Source: Anthopleura xanthogrammica (lineage: Eukaryota; Cnidaria; Anthozoa; Actiniaria; Actiniidae). From it: DNA of 64,000 bases. The position numbers and the translations under genes are program-made. The DNA lies in the NCBI GenBank assembly GCA_964019055.1, contig OZ025208.1, positions 8,624,539 to 8,688,538 on the forward strand, read 5' to 3'. The notes under the pieces are model-generated. The model saw only the letters and a list, made by a program, of their open reading frames with translations, ran no database searches and was not told where the DNA came from. Of this stretch, positions 11,046-23,412 are shown piece after piece (position 1 is the first letter of the stretch; each line of letters opens with the position of its first letter).

Positions 11046-12370
11046 TTAATAATATACGGTAGGTCTCGGTGAAATTCTCGATTTTCGTTTTCTTACTGCA
11101 GCACCTGAGCTATCTATTGCGTTTTAAACCATAACCTAGCTCTAAACGAAAATTTTCTGTAATATATCGATCCGATTCTATTTTGATAACCTGAAATATT
11201 AAATTCGAACAGGTTGTTTGGCTACCTGTTTTTAAAATAACATTGATTTGAGAAAATCTCCTCACAATTGGGGGGTATTATGCTGACGTTAGGTATACAC
11301 AAAAGGAGTCACATCAACCACTTTACTGCAATTTTCATAAATATGCGAACTTTGTAATTGCGAGTTGCTCGCTGGAATTTGGTTTTTCACTGCCGCCAAT
11401 CATAAATATAAAAGGTACTGACTGATTATTTTTGATTGATGGAAGCGATAAACCAAATTTCAGCCTGCAGCTCGCAGCTACCGAGTTCGCATGTTTATGA
11501 AAATAGCAGTAAACCTAGCGGCTTTTATATCAGCAACATTTTTAAATGGATTTTTTTTACTAAATTTTTAAAATGTTCAAAAAATTTGAAATTTTAAAAA
11601 TCTGTTATTATTCTGTAATAATTATTCTATCGACCTAATAGCCCCTAAGAGTTATTTTAACTCTAGAAATTCTTCAATTCGTCTTGATTTAATGTTCACA
11701 TTGGATTATAAAGTTTAAAAATGTCATTCAAATGCCAAGAAGTAATAGACTCAGAACGTTTTCGACGTTGTTTCGAAGCAAATAAGAATATCTATCGGTT
11801 ATGGCAGGAGTAAGTAGCCGAATGTAAAACTTCATTGAGGTTCTAGTCCTGAAGTGGAAAAATGGGAGCTGGAATTCGCCTTTTTGGGGGCTGGGAAAAT
11901 GATATTTCCTGCACTGGGAAATTTAGCCATTAGGGAATGTTATTTTGCAAAATCTCTAACTCTATATCTCGTTTCTCTCCTTCCCCCTCCCCCCACTCCC
12001 ACCCAAGCAGCTTTCTGATTTCATATTTCTTCCTTGATTTGCCCTGACCAGGTCAGTTATACAAACTAAAGTAAAAGGATTTTCATTTACTTTGATAATA
12101 TATTTTTCTCATTTGCTTTATTCAAAAGAAGTCAAAATCGCTCTCTTTTAATTTCAGTTTTAAATTAATTCATCTAAAAAATTGTTTTTTCGAACAAAGC
12201 GATTTTTTCATTGAAAACACAAGCTGCAATTCAATCTGCAGTATGAAATAAGTTAACAATAATGATACGGATAATATAATCTTTCGGAATGTGAACAAAA
12301 ATAAGCTCGACACTAGCTCATGTAAATGATAAGCCCAAAACACATGCCTATAGGCATTATAATGATGGGT
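11046..12370. other. OAS-B upstream to OAS-C downstream region
   Basis: It holds a conserved block near 11200-11240 (AACAGGTTGTTTGGCTACCTG) shared with the upstream regions of D and F. A MITE lies at 11323-11512. An AT-rich stretch lies at 11530-11640, and a C-rich run near 11990. No open frame is supported as a gene. Confidence 0.6.
11323..11512. mobile_element. 190-bp foldback MITE, family 2, second copy
   Basis: Same length, ends (TTACTGCAATTTTCATAAAT) and internal pairing as 7617-7806, but clearly diverged in sequence, so an older insertion. It lies in the upstream region of OAS-B. Confidence 0.8.
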
Positions 12371-15300
12371 TCAGCTTATAATACAGTAACCTGCTGAACT
12401 GCTTTCTTCATCGATCTCTTCAGTATCCAAAAGAGAGCTTGTATAATTCTGTAGCAGTGGCTTCTGTAAGGTTTCTCTGATTACTCTTTTCACCCTTTTC
12501 CAGTCTTTCACAACTTTATACACGTTGCTGTATGGGTTAGCAGGGTCCATTACTTGGGGCCTGAAAGAAAATATTTTTTTTCTTTTAAATCCTCACATTA
12601 CGTTAACAAACAATCAAATTTATATGAAAATCTATGGTTTCTTTTGTTAAACAGGTATATTTACAGTCAAACTAAGAAAACCATAAACACCTAAAATATG
12701 TCTGGAATGTTTATTTAGACCGTTGCTTTTAAAAAAGATGTTTCCCACCGCCATGAAAAACGATTGTATTGATTCCTTCTCTCGTGTATCCGTCTGTTTC
12801 GAATAGAAACTTCTAGTTTCACGAAAATAAAACTGAAATATGAAGTTTGAAACTTTTAAACGGGAAAATACTTTGCTTGACCGCGCTGTGATCAAACACA
12901 TAAACATTCCAGACATATTTTAGGTGTTCACGGTTTTCTTAGTTTGACTGTAAATCAATGCCAACATAGCTTTGCAAGTAAAGAAACAAATCTAAACCAC
13001 CTTTTACCTAGAACCTTAAGAATAGACTTTTCCTGAATTCGAATGAATGACCAAAGAACAATAGCTTTAAGGCGAGGCTGGAGTAGACAATAGGGACCTT
13101 AAGCACCAGGACGGGAGGACGAGGACGGCGACGTAAAGTCCGAGAAAGAACTAGGTCGAGATCGCCGTCGGTTTTCACACAACGTAACACTTAAGCACCA
13201 GGACGGGAAAACAAGCAAAACTTCACCAAATCAAAATACTAACGTGACGCCAGCTCGTTTTCAAGACGGTTTTTCGTGCGCGCACCGTCGTCCTTGCTGC
13301 TGCAGTCCTCGCTAGAACGTGAAAAAGCACCAAGTGACGTTCTGGAGAGGACGGCAACGGCAAGGACGACGGCGCGCACTCGAAAAACCGTCTTGAAAAC
13401 GTGCTGGCATCATCGTTTGCCGTCGCTGTCCGCTCCCATCGTGGATCTTTTAAGGTCTCTAATGTTACGTGACGAGAGGACGTTCGGCGTTCTCGACCTA
13501 GTCCTTTCTCGGACTTGACGCCGTCCTCGTCCTCCCGTCCTGGTGCTTAAGGTCCGTAATATAGTAAACGTATGGATAGAAAACCCCAGCCTCGACTTGA
13601 ACCTATTGTTCTGTGGTCATTCAAGCGAATTCAGGAAAGATCTATTCATTGATTCAAGTGTGAAGTAACTTAGTATTGTTCCTAAATGGCAGTGTCAATA
13701 AATGTAAATTCTTCTTTCGAGTCACTTTGCTGTACAATAATCTTTTTTTACTTGTTACTTGTTTCTTGGAGATTGTCATATCCTTGAAAAGCTAATGTTT
13801 TTCTAATTAAAAGTGCATAACTTTTCTGCGCATGCACATCCACAGATAACCCAACATGGAGATATAACAATGATAACCTGTGAACAAGCTATACAGAGAT
13901 GAAGGACGTCACAGTCATCATATTGGAAGTATACACTTTAAAGAAATCAAGAAATATTTTACCATTTAACTATTTACTTCATGTAAAATCAATACTGAAG
14001 GTATTGAAAAAAGATGATAACTAGCCGTAAGCTAGTGTGGGCTGCGTCGGTGTTTCTAATGAAACAGTGGTGATAAAAAGTTAAATTTTACACCGTAAAA
14101 AATAAGAAAGATCACTTACTGACGTCTTACTTACGTCAGTAAGTGATCTTTCTTATTTTTTTACGGTGTAAAATTTAACTTTTTATCACAACTGTATTGA
14201 AAAAAGGTTATGTGCATTTTAAGTCAATATTTATACGGGGACATTCATTTTAGCAGGGCTAGTTTAAATGGAGTCCTGAGTTCCAGCAGTTCGAGGAGAG
14301 GCAATTAATTAGGAAGAAATGGGACATAGCATTATTGTCTTACATTCCAAATTGAATCCAAGATGGACTGTAGTGCTTATCCCACTTCACATTTAGCTGG
14401 CTGTGATTATATAATGCTTCCATTACATTGTTGAACAACTCAGCTGTAGTAAACTTGAGTGGGCTTCCTGCATTCTCCCAAACATCGATCGTCAGAAGCT
14501 CTAACAGGTATGAATTAGGCACCCGCAGCTGTCCATATTCCCAAGGTAGATATGTCTTGCACCAGTGCTTCACCAGACGAATTAAGTTTTTGAGCTTAGC
14601 TGGCTTGGACTTTATAAAATCACGTTGTAGCTCTGCTAGTGCTGCAGAGCACAAAGCTCGTGTGTACCAGTCGTATCCTGCCATGGAATTATAAAGCTGG
14701 CGGAGAGAATATTCTGTGGGAGCAAAATAACCATCAGACCACGTAACACTTTCTATAGTATCATTTCTTGTTTAATGGTTGCAAATGAGAAAACACATGG
14801 TTATGGATACAACTCAAACAAAGAATCTTATTCTCAAGAGAATGACACGTGGTCTGAAATGGGGGGAAATTGCGCCCAACACCTCACTCAATCAAATTTG
14901 GGAAGGGCTAGGTTCTTTTTACTCCAAACTTCCGAACTTTTTTATACGGTGTTTAAGTATCCTCGCGGTTCTTATTCACTTGTGGTATTCGACAATCCAA
15001 TGCAGTACCAATTATTTAACCACTAGCTAGTTATTATCTGTTTTTCAGCTCTAATAACGTACCATTACAGCGCACGTCTGCATCAAATGTTGGCAAAATG
15101 TCAACGTCCACACTTTCATTCCATTGAAAATGATGCATCTCAATTTGCACCAGGTATCTGTCGACCTTGATTATCGTGATTCCCCATCCCTGGTCTCTTA
15201 AAGGATTTCTGTCAAGAAGCCCTTTGAGCTGAGCTAAAATCCCACTAATTTTCTGCTTTAAATCAGGAGCATCTCTGACGCCATTCATGACAAGGATGCA

Positions 15301-18021
15301 GTCTAAATCTGACCTGCCTTTCAGTGCAGTTCCTTTACCCATTGATCCTCCCTATATAGGTAAAAACAACAAAATTTGTTTGATTACGTGCCATCATCCT
15401 TTCTTGGTGGCAGGAACTGTCATTTTGTGTCATTTCATTGATAAAGAATCCCATTTTCAGAGGAGAAAGCTATCATGTTAGGTCACGTTTTGTATTCTAT
15501 TGACGATCGATTGACGAGTTATGTGATGTTTTTCGTGCAGGGGAATTCGAATGCATGACTAACACTTTTTTGTTTCTTTCAGAAAGATTGCTCAATTTGA
15601 TGAATTCCATTCTACTTGATATAGTTTCAAAATGCATAGTGGCAAAGCAAAGTCATTTATGACGTAGTTATCATTCGTAAGTTTGCGTTCAAATATTGAT
15701 TCACACAGAACACTTGAAACCATTTCCTTACAACATAAACAGCTAAATTTTGTTGACGTAAAAAATGCACTAGGCTAATAGTTTCAGAGCAAAGTTTCCC
15801 GAAAATGAAAAAAAAAAACTGACCCCAAATTCAAATGTTCGATGAGAAAAGGGTGGGGAAGGACAGAGTAGAAACGAGGACAGTGGTTGATGTAGGTGGG
15901 TTTACGATAAACGACGTAATTGGTTTGGGTTGATTGCCATATTTCAACCGCTATTATTGCATGCAAAAAAAGATACTCTCTTGTTTTAAGAATCAATTTG
16001 AATTTCAAAGATAGATTTAAAGAAAACTTTTGCTCCCCCCTCTTACCTTTATAAGCCTGTTCAAAGTTGGAGGACGCATATGACGTTGAAGGTAGCGACA
16101 CAGGCTGTCCAAAGCAGTGTAAACTAAGTTACGAAAGTATTCATCTACCTGAAGCTGCTCAGCAATGAATTTGTCAAGATATGCAGGTCGTAGATCTCTA
16201 AAGTCATCTATGAAAAGAATGTGTTGTTTATGATGCATGATGATAATGATGATGATGATGATACGATCATTAAAAGAAACAAGACATTTATACACCAATA
16301 TGTGATCTCTTACTATATGTATATATTTAGGGGAGGGTCAGGGCAGATATCATTTTTTTTTACACTAATAAATTCATTAGTATGAAACTGAGTTTTTTTG
16401 CTTACCATTCGGATAAGATCTGTACGACAAAGCCTCAGCTAGAAAAAGAAAAGAAAATATTTAAATTGAAATCCATTATTCAGTGATGTACGTCCAATAA
16501 AAAAAAATAGTGAGGATGATAAAACATTTTTTTAATGTTTTTTCTTATCATTCGGATAAGATCTGTACGACAAACCTTCACCTAGAAAGTAAAATATTCG
16601 AATTGAAATTCATAAGAGCTAATCAGTGATGAAAGTCGAAACGTTATGTTCTTTAAAAGTTGTTGTTGCTATTTTATGGGGGTATTAAGTGACTTCAATT
16701 GTATGGAAAAACGACTTCCGGGCCCGAAACGAAAAGCAGGTGTATAAATTACTTCGCTTTGTTTTAGCGGTTTTTGTGAACAGTTAGAGGCGGAAATATG
16801 TTTAATTTTCTTGCGAAATATCTTACTGAATTATCTCTTAAAAAAGAATGGTTTTGAAAAAAGTTAGGTGAATGTTAAACTCTGTTTTAAGCATATATCT
16901 TGCTGGGACAAACAATGATTCGTGACCGTAACGTTTGTTTTTGAACACGTGTAGAGTTGCGTGACTTCCAAGAAAAGCCAAGAAGTTTTCCAAGAAATCA
17001 AGGGTCCATTTATATTCAAAATCATTGGAATTTTTAACAGAAAATTATCAGTAGGCTTTAGTGATCTACAGCTCAATAAGAAAACTTCTCGTTTGCGGGT
17101 TTTTAAGCTATAATTTTTTGAAGTTTCGTCACCTCACTTTTAGTGGGTTTCCAGTCACTGCAACTCTACTAAATCAGATACGAAAACATTCATGCTGGAG
17201 TAGATTTCTTACGTCGATTAAAAAAAATACACACTGAATTTGTGCTGTTGAAAGGCATTGCATATGACTCGTATTAGATTGGTGTAGATTCCTTTCAATA
17301 TTTTCAGTTTTTCCTTACTGGTAAAGTTCTCATTTGGCACTTAAGTACTGATAGTTCTTACTTACCTTCGAATTGAGCTTCGGTTGATTGTTCTGTAAAA
17401 CGAAACACAAAATAAAAATCTATAATTACAGTGAGGACACTTGAACCATGAACACTTGATATTTTTATATTTTTTATTTTATGAACTTTCTACTACTTCA
17501 AACCTTCTGAAAATGAAGCACTGAACTCAAATAATCTTATTGTTCAAAATAAATCATATTTCCAATCGATTCACACAAGGGATAAAGGAGAAAAAAAGTA
17601 TGAAAAAACCTCAAAGTGTTCACGGTTCGAGTGTCCTCACTGCATGTAAGAAGTCTATAACTATAATATTAGCTTTATGTTCAATTAAATCTTGATACGA
17701 CCCGTGCGGGCTTTGTTCCTGTTCAATCCTCTTTTCAGATAAATATTTAATTAGGGATATTAAACTGTAAGCTTAAGCAGCACTCTTTGATATATCGATA
17801 CCATATTCAGCGATTCGATCCAAACACAAAGACAAGTTATTGACAAAGGTTCATTTTGGATCATTCGATCCCAAGTTCTTGGCAAAGTAAGTTGATTGAA
17901 TGAAATACCTTTGCTCGCCAAAATCAATTGAAAAATCCCTACGCATTTCAATTTGGCAAGAAAGAAATAGTCCATGGAATAACCATGGAATACTAGGACT
18001 CTTTTACCTACCTGATCCCAT
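12371..18021 (-). CDS. OAS: OAS-C, complete 2'-5'-oligoadenylate synthetase, group I, with CaaX end
   Basis: 359 residues. Exons 5' to 3' on the minus strand: 18021-18012, 17392-17366, 16438-16406, 16207-16047, 15351-15063, 14713-14344 and 12560-12371, 1080 nt in total. The 10-nt first exon (ATGGGATCAG) is followed by two mini-exons (QSTEAQFE, EALSYRSYPN). All early introns are phase 1, which is why this start fits. GGSMGKGTALKGRSDLD begins at residue 78, giving D92, D94 and D161 as the metal-binding triad. The OAS1_C exon carries LQRDFIKSKPAKLKN and IRLVKHWCK. The last exon has DPANPYSNVYK and ends YCIIS, a CaaX prenylation box. It differs from C' at one splice donor (gtacgt against gtaagt). 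Confidence 0.9.
12660..12953. mobile_element. 294-bp MITE with about 50-bp terminal inverted repeats
   Basis: It begins TTTACAGTCAAACTAAGAAA and ends with its complement. The inverted ends extend through AACACCTAAAATATGTCTGG. It lies in the last intron of OAS-C. The mirror copy is at 29796-30089. Confidence 0.8.
13094..13555. mobile_element. 462-bp GC-rich foldback element
   Basis: The ends are inverted copies of GGACCTTAAGCACCAGGACG, and pairing continues for about 65 bp through AAGTCCGAGAAAG. An internal extra copy of CTTAAGCACCAGGACGGG lies at 13193-13209, and internal GACGGCAACGGCAAGGACGA-type repeats give it a much higher GC content than its surroundings. The mirror copy is at 29194-29655. 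Confidence 0.8.
14070..14189. mobile_element. near-perfect 120-bp hairpin in OAS-C last intron
   Basis: Arms of about 57 bp (GTGATAAAAAGTTAAATTTT and on to CACTTACTGACGT) are inverted copies with a single A/T length difference and a loop of about 7 bp. The near-perfection suggests a recent insertion or maintained pairing. The mirror copy is at 28560-28679. Confidence 0.85.
16549..16581 (-). pseudogene. decayed duplicate of OAS-C mini-exon 3
   Basis: This is a near copy of the 33-nt exon at 16406-16438 (same TTTGTCGTACAGATCTTATC core), preceded by a usable AG acceptor. Its donor reads ATAAG instead of GTAAG, so it could not be spliced out normally. The mirror copy is at 26168-26200. Confidence 0.7.
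17429..17642. mobile_element. 214-bp MITE in OAS-C intron
   Basis: Its ends are CAGTGAGGACACTTGAACC and the inverted GGTTCGAGTGTCCTCACTG, with ATGAACACTT close inside. A single related end (GCGGACACTCGAACAATGAA) lies near 51100. The mirror copy is at 25107-25320. Confidence 0.75.
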
Positions 18022-19336
18022 TTTTGGAGGGGAAAAAGATCTTTGTGAATCTTCAAAGCTTGATTCCAACAATGGCGTCTTTATATTCACAGTGGTGTTG
18101 CCACAGGGAGCCCACTATATGTTTTCAATCGCTAATAAAAAAGTTCCTGTGGGAATCCTGTGTTAGGAGTATATGATAAATCATTCCTTCGGCAGCAAGA
18201 TCAACAAATCAAATTCAAGATCGCGACACATGATTAGAGTATACATACACTTAGCAAAATTATTCAGAAAATTAAAGGCTCATTTTTGTAAGAGGGAGTG
18301 GTTTTCCTATATTTATAGTTACCGGTATCAAATATCAAAATACTTTGACAACTAGACTTGCTCCAAGTCGACCTCTATTAAAACCACAGAGACATGAGTA
18401 AAGCAAGTGAAAAAAAAAAAAAAAGCAAACGTCGAAGTCGCGAGAGGTCGACTTGTTCCTCTTGAAGGATTTTCATTTGCGTTTCGAGCCAAAAATAGCG
18501 TGCATTTTCTAGCGCGCGCTAAATTTTAGTACGTTGATAAAGCCCGCGAGCATAATTCAGCGATCCGTTCATTTTGGGTCGCTAAAATTGGCGGGAAACA
18601 AGTTAGAAAATTTTTTTTACGTTAAAGCAGAAGTAGAAGCAGAAGTAGAAACTCTTTCTACTCTTTGCCAGAGAACGAAGACAATTTGTTGCGCACAGGT
18701 CGGAAATACGAGCAACATTTGCCCTGCAACTTGCAACGCATCAATTTTGAGTCAACTGATGAGTTTTCTATGCAATATTATGTGTATATGTTTTTCCTTT
18801 TGTTTCAATAATTTTAATTTGTTTCAACTTGATTAAATTTGCCTCCCTAACTCTCTCACAAGCGCACACAAAATGTTATCATAATTGGTGCTGAAAGTAA
18901 AAAAAATGAATTAAATACTGTAAAAAGTCATAACCGACTGTGATTGGTTAGAAAATTAAATGTTGCTCAGCTGGAAACCAAACAAAATACCCAGAGCAAC
19001 TTAAGTCGTAACTTTACTGGGTGTTGTCTAAAACAAGAACCAAAATGTACCACTTAAGTTATGTGCTAAAGTAGTATAGATTCTACAAAATAGTATAGAT
19101 AAATACTATAAAGTAGTATAAATAGATTATACAATGTACTAAGGTATTGATACATTGCAAAGGTCTAAGCATAATAACAGTCACCCGTTTTCTAGACGAA
19201 TATAAGATAAACTTTCTTTCATTTGAGGCAAATTAACGTCATGCCATGATATACATGCGTAGAAAAGATATCTTTGGTCGACTTCCCTAGACGTCCCATC
19301 AAACGCAAGACTAGTTCACTAACTTTCTAATAGCTC
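18022..19336. other. 5' flank of OAS-C, no gene
   Basis: Likely promoter region of OAS-C. The block from the ATG to about 18180 is highly conserved with the 5' flanks of A, A' and C'. A repeated AGAAGTAGAAGC motif lies near 18630. The group II kappa-B module is absent here. The region ends at the 1-kb repeat. Confidence 0.6.
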
Positions 19337-20337
19337 TTAAGAGCGACTGTCTGTAAAAATCGAGAATCGTTCGACAGTTGTAAAAATTTTGATTTCTTTA
19401 TACTTTGCCCAAAAGACCCTTAGGGTAAACTATTTTCGAAAAAAACATTTAAAGGTTTGGCCGATTTTTATTTTTGGCGAAATCGAGAAAAGTTGAAATT
19501 CACGTCCGAGCGTGTCTGGCGGCCTTCGAAATGCGTGAAAAATGGTGCATCTTTGATAACCGCTCACGACCGATTGAAACCCCATTCGAAATTGAAAAAC
19601 TCACAACTGATTTATCTATTATTAATCTATGAACAGACTTAATTTGAGCTGTACAGACATTTTATTTATTTTTATTTTCTTACTAAGGTAAGGGCGCTTT
19701 GGAGTTGCTAGAGAAAACATCGAATTACGGGCAAATCCAATGCATTCATTCTCCAATGCGCTATACAATATTACAAAAAAAATAATTTTTCCTTAAAGCT
19801 CAACTATCATACTAAGTCACCACAAAATATCTAACTTGGCCCGCAAAAAGCCTGAATTCTAGAGGAAGAGTTCTAAGCACTACTTTGACCTGTCGTAACG
19901 CAATCTAACACTTGAGCGTTACCAAGATGATAGGCCTAAACTGCTCCTAAAATATATTCTATGCCTCTAAATGACTGTTTTTCAATTTTTGGTCGTAATT
20001 CGACTGCAGAAGTATAAGTTTTGTAAACATTCAGATGATAATATTCAAGAAACTATCATACTGAACTACAACAATGACTTCCGGTTACATTCCCGCAGTA
20101 ACACAACGACAACAACAAAGGCCTAATGTGATAATCTTGCAAAAATTACCAGTTTGAGAGTGATAATACTAAACAAAACGGAATAAAGCAATGAATTCAA
20201 CTCTGCATATATGTAATTTTGAATAAATGAGCGAATATAAGCGTTATTAAAGGCAATGATACTTAAGGGCCGTTCTGCCAGGCTATAAAACGCATGTCGG
20301 TTGTACAAACATCATTAATGCCGCTACTGGCTTCAAC
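19337..20337 (-). repeat. 1-kb dispersed repeat, copy 1
   Basis: This 1001-bp sequence is present three times: here, inverted at 22412-23412, and at 55411-56411. Copies 2 and 3 differ by only about two substitutions that I could see, so they are recent. The 61-residue frames inside are not convincing genes. No terminal inverted repeats or target duplications are apparent. One end meets a CTCTTAA string also found, uninterrupted, at 6093-6105. Confidence 0.85.
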
Positions 20338-20436
20338 TAACTAACGATTGTAACGTTGTTTAACAAAATCTAATTTAAACTCAAAATTATATGAAAATAA
20401 TGCTGCGTTTATTGATGAAATAAGCTTAAATTCAAT

Positions 20437-22312
20437 GCGATTGGTCAGATCAGTAATTCGAAAATTCAGTTACTTACATTTATTCAAAAGTTACACTCAT
20501 CTACATTCGTGGTTGTTACCGGTTGTCAGCCGGCTATTATATTTATCCGTCCCAATTCAACCAATCCCTGAATTCTCATATTCTTTTGAAAGATTTAGGC
20601 CTCAGTACACGTAGCCTTGTGAGCCCGACTTTAGAGTTAAAGGCGAAGCGATACTTAGTAATGACAGTATGATAATGATAATGATAAAAAAACATGGTAC
20701 AGAAATAAGTCCCGTGGGGGTGAGGGAGCATGCGCAAAGTCGAGTGACGCACAGTGAAGAATTATTTTGTAAAGAACACTTTATTACATGAACGCCAGTT
20801 GCTTGCGGCTTGTTACGATGCAAATATTTACATTGGTTGCTTTAGTCAAATTTAAACAAGTATATTTCAATAAGCTTATCTCGTGTGTTATTAGTTTTGC
20901 GTTTGTGTCGTTAGAAATAACGTTTAGACAATGATCATGTCAAGTTTGACGGCTCCACCTTACGAATATTGCCAAATATAGAACTTAGTTACCAATGCAA
21001 CGACAATAGAATTATATTACACTGTCACATCCCCATAATACTTTGCGTTTTCTTTCTTTTTTTGGGGTGGGGGGGGGGGGGGGGCAACAATCGGCAAAAA
21101 AAAAATTTGAAAATTCAAAACTTTTCATGCAGATGCTGAGTATATTTGCTATTATCATTGAAAAATCCAGTATCAGTTTAATCAGAGTTAATTCCACACG
21201 AATGTGAAAATGAAATGTTTGGCGTAACAGATAATGTATGGACTTACCAAAAAATGATTTCTTTCTGGTTTTTGTGAATTGTGATAGAATCTATCATAGA
21301 TGCATAAGTGTTTTTAGATGTTTTTTTCTTCAATTCTTATTAATATTCATGGTAATATTAACGATTTTGTTTCGTTGTTGTCCCCCACTGAATGCAAAGC
21401 ATTATGGGAATGTGAAAGTGGTGAATTGCCTAATACATTGTACCGATGCTTGTTGCTGCGCTCTTGCTTGAAAATCCTACACCTTGTGGAGCAAGCTGAA
21501 ATCCTGACAACATACAGTGTATCACATTAAGTGAGTGTAAGAGAGACGTGTCCGGCGCAGCATCTCAAGTCCTGTAAATGAGTGTGTGATGACTTTGTTA
21601 TATGTCTTTGCGCAGTACGACGTATACACACTGGTTAAATTGAAGCTGCCCGTTCTCAAGTCACTTTGGAACAACTTTGATTTGCACCAACTTTGAGTTG
21701 CACCTTGCTGATTCAAAGAACTGCCGGAAGAAAGCGTTTTAGTTTGCTCTATTCAGGGACGGCGGAGACGGGGGGATTGAGTGGGGGGGGGGGGGGGCTT
21801 TTACGAGAATGACATTCCTATTTTGTCTAAGAATAAGAAAAAAAAGTTAACATAACATAATTCTCACCCCGAGATGAGATTGGATTACCTGTGGTGAGAA
21901 CGCTAGCACCCCGCCCCACCTTAAAAACTGTAATGTTGCTGCCTGTCAGCGTTCAAATTCATAAATATATATATCTATAGACTCTCCCCAACCCTACCCC
22001 CACCCCAACGGTTTCATTTCTTATTCTTGTTAACTAGCCGCCAGCCTTTGATTACTGTCGGTCTAGTATCGCAGAGGTTGTTTATGCAGTTTATGGTACT
22101 GTCCGTGAACTAACTATGTCACAAGGATATTATTTAGAGGATCGGCTGACCAACTCAAAACATTTGAATTTGAATTCAAGGCAAATTCAAGGTGATTTAG
22201 TTGACCAAATCAGAACATTTGACAAATCAGGACGGACATTAGAAAAGCTAACAAAACAAGTAGAAATGTAGCCGGACTTGTAAGTAAATTAATGTATTTT
22301 TAAAAATAACGG
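20437..22312. other. 1876-bp spacer at palindrome centre
   Basis: This sequence occurs once in the window. It contains G homopolymers (about 21067-21083 and 21782-21798) and a short TA run near 21965. I see no gene, RNA gene or transposon end. As the only single-copy segment between the arms, it is the place where reads or PCR could test the inversion. Confidence 0.8.
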
Positions 22313-22411
22313 ATTGAATTTAAACTTATTTCATCAATAAACGCAGCATTATTTTCATATAATTTTGAGTTTAAATTAGATTTTGTTAAACAACGTTACA
22401 ATCGTTAGTTA

Positions 22412-23412
22412 GTTGAAGCCAGTAGCGGCATTAATGATGTTTGTACAACCGACATGCGTTTTATAGCCTGGCAGAACGGCCCTTAAGTATCATTGCCTTT
22501 AATAACGCTTATATTCGCTCATTTATTCAAAATTACATATATGCAGAGTTGAATTCATTGCTTTATTCCGTTTTGTTTAGTATTATCACTCTCAAACTGG
22601 TAATTTTTGCAAGATTATCACATTAGGCCTTTGTTGTTGTCGTTGTGTTACTGCGGGAATGTAACCGGAAGTCATTGTTGTAGTTCAGTATGATAGTTTC
22701 TTGAATATTATCATCTGAATGTTTACAAAACTTATACTTCTGCAGTCGAATTACGACCAAAAATTGAAAAACAGTCATTTAGAGGCATAGAATATATTTT
22801 AGGAGCAGTTTAGGCCTATCATCTTGGTAACGCTCAAGTGTTAGATTGCGTTACGACAGGTCAAAGTAGTGCTTAGAACTCTTCCTCTAGAATTCAGGCT
22901 TTTTGCGGGCCAAGTTAGATATTTTGTGGTGACTTAGTATGATAGTTGAGCTTTAAGGAAAAATTATTTTTTTTGTAATATTGTATAGCGCATTGGAGAA
23001 TGAATGCATTGGATTTGCCCGTAATTCGATGTTTTCTCTAGCAACTCCAAAGCGCCCTTACCTTAGTAAGAAAATAAAAATAAATAAAATGTCTGTACAG
23101 CTCAAATTAAGTCTGTTCATAGATTAATAATAGATAAATCAGTTGTGAGTTTTTCAATTTCGAATGGGGTTTCAATCGGTCGTGAGCGGTTATCAAAGAT
23201 GCACCATTTTTCACGCATTTCGAAGGCCGCCAGACACGCTCGGACGTGAATTTCAACTTTTCTCGATTTCGCCAAAAATAAAAATCGGCCAAACCTTTAA
23301 ATGTTTTTTTCGAAAATAGTTTACCCTAAGGGTCTTTTGGGCAAAGTATAAAGAAATCAAAATTTTTACAACTGTCGAACGATTCTCGATTTTTACAGAC
23401 AGTCGCTCTTAA
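22412..23412 (+). repeat. 1-kb dispersed repeat, copy 2
   Basis: Inverted relative to copy 1 and positioned symmetrically about the palindrome centre. It matches copy 3 (55411-56411) with a constant offset of 32999 across its whole length. Beyond either end the two copies diverge at once. Confidence 0.85.

Larger units (their letters stand above)
1..20436 (+). repeat. left arm of giant inverted repeat (palindrome arm 1)
   Basis: This arm is the reverse complement of 22313 to about 43209. Paired positions sum to 42749 from about 6.6 to 20.4 kb, 43184 around 2.4-3.5 kb and about 43208-43210 nearest the window edge, so indels separate these blocks. It carries OAS genes A, B and C, all on the minus strand, and the same foldback elements as the other arm. 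The match breaks at 20436, where the next base no longer pairs with 22312. The left end is cut by the window, so the true arm may be longer. The alternative explanation is an assembly that joined two haplotypes head to head. Confidence 0.95.

Noticed and set aside
13276..13518. Arg/Ser-rich frame in OAS-C last intron
   Set aside because: Lies wholly in the GC-rich foldback element.
22441..22626. 61-residue frame identical in all three 1-kb repeats
   Set aside because: The whole 1001-bp unit is identical at DNA level, so frame conservation is not evidence of coding; no known motif.
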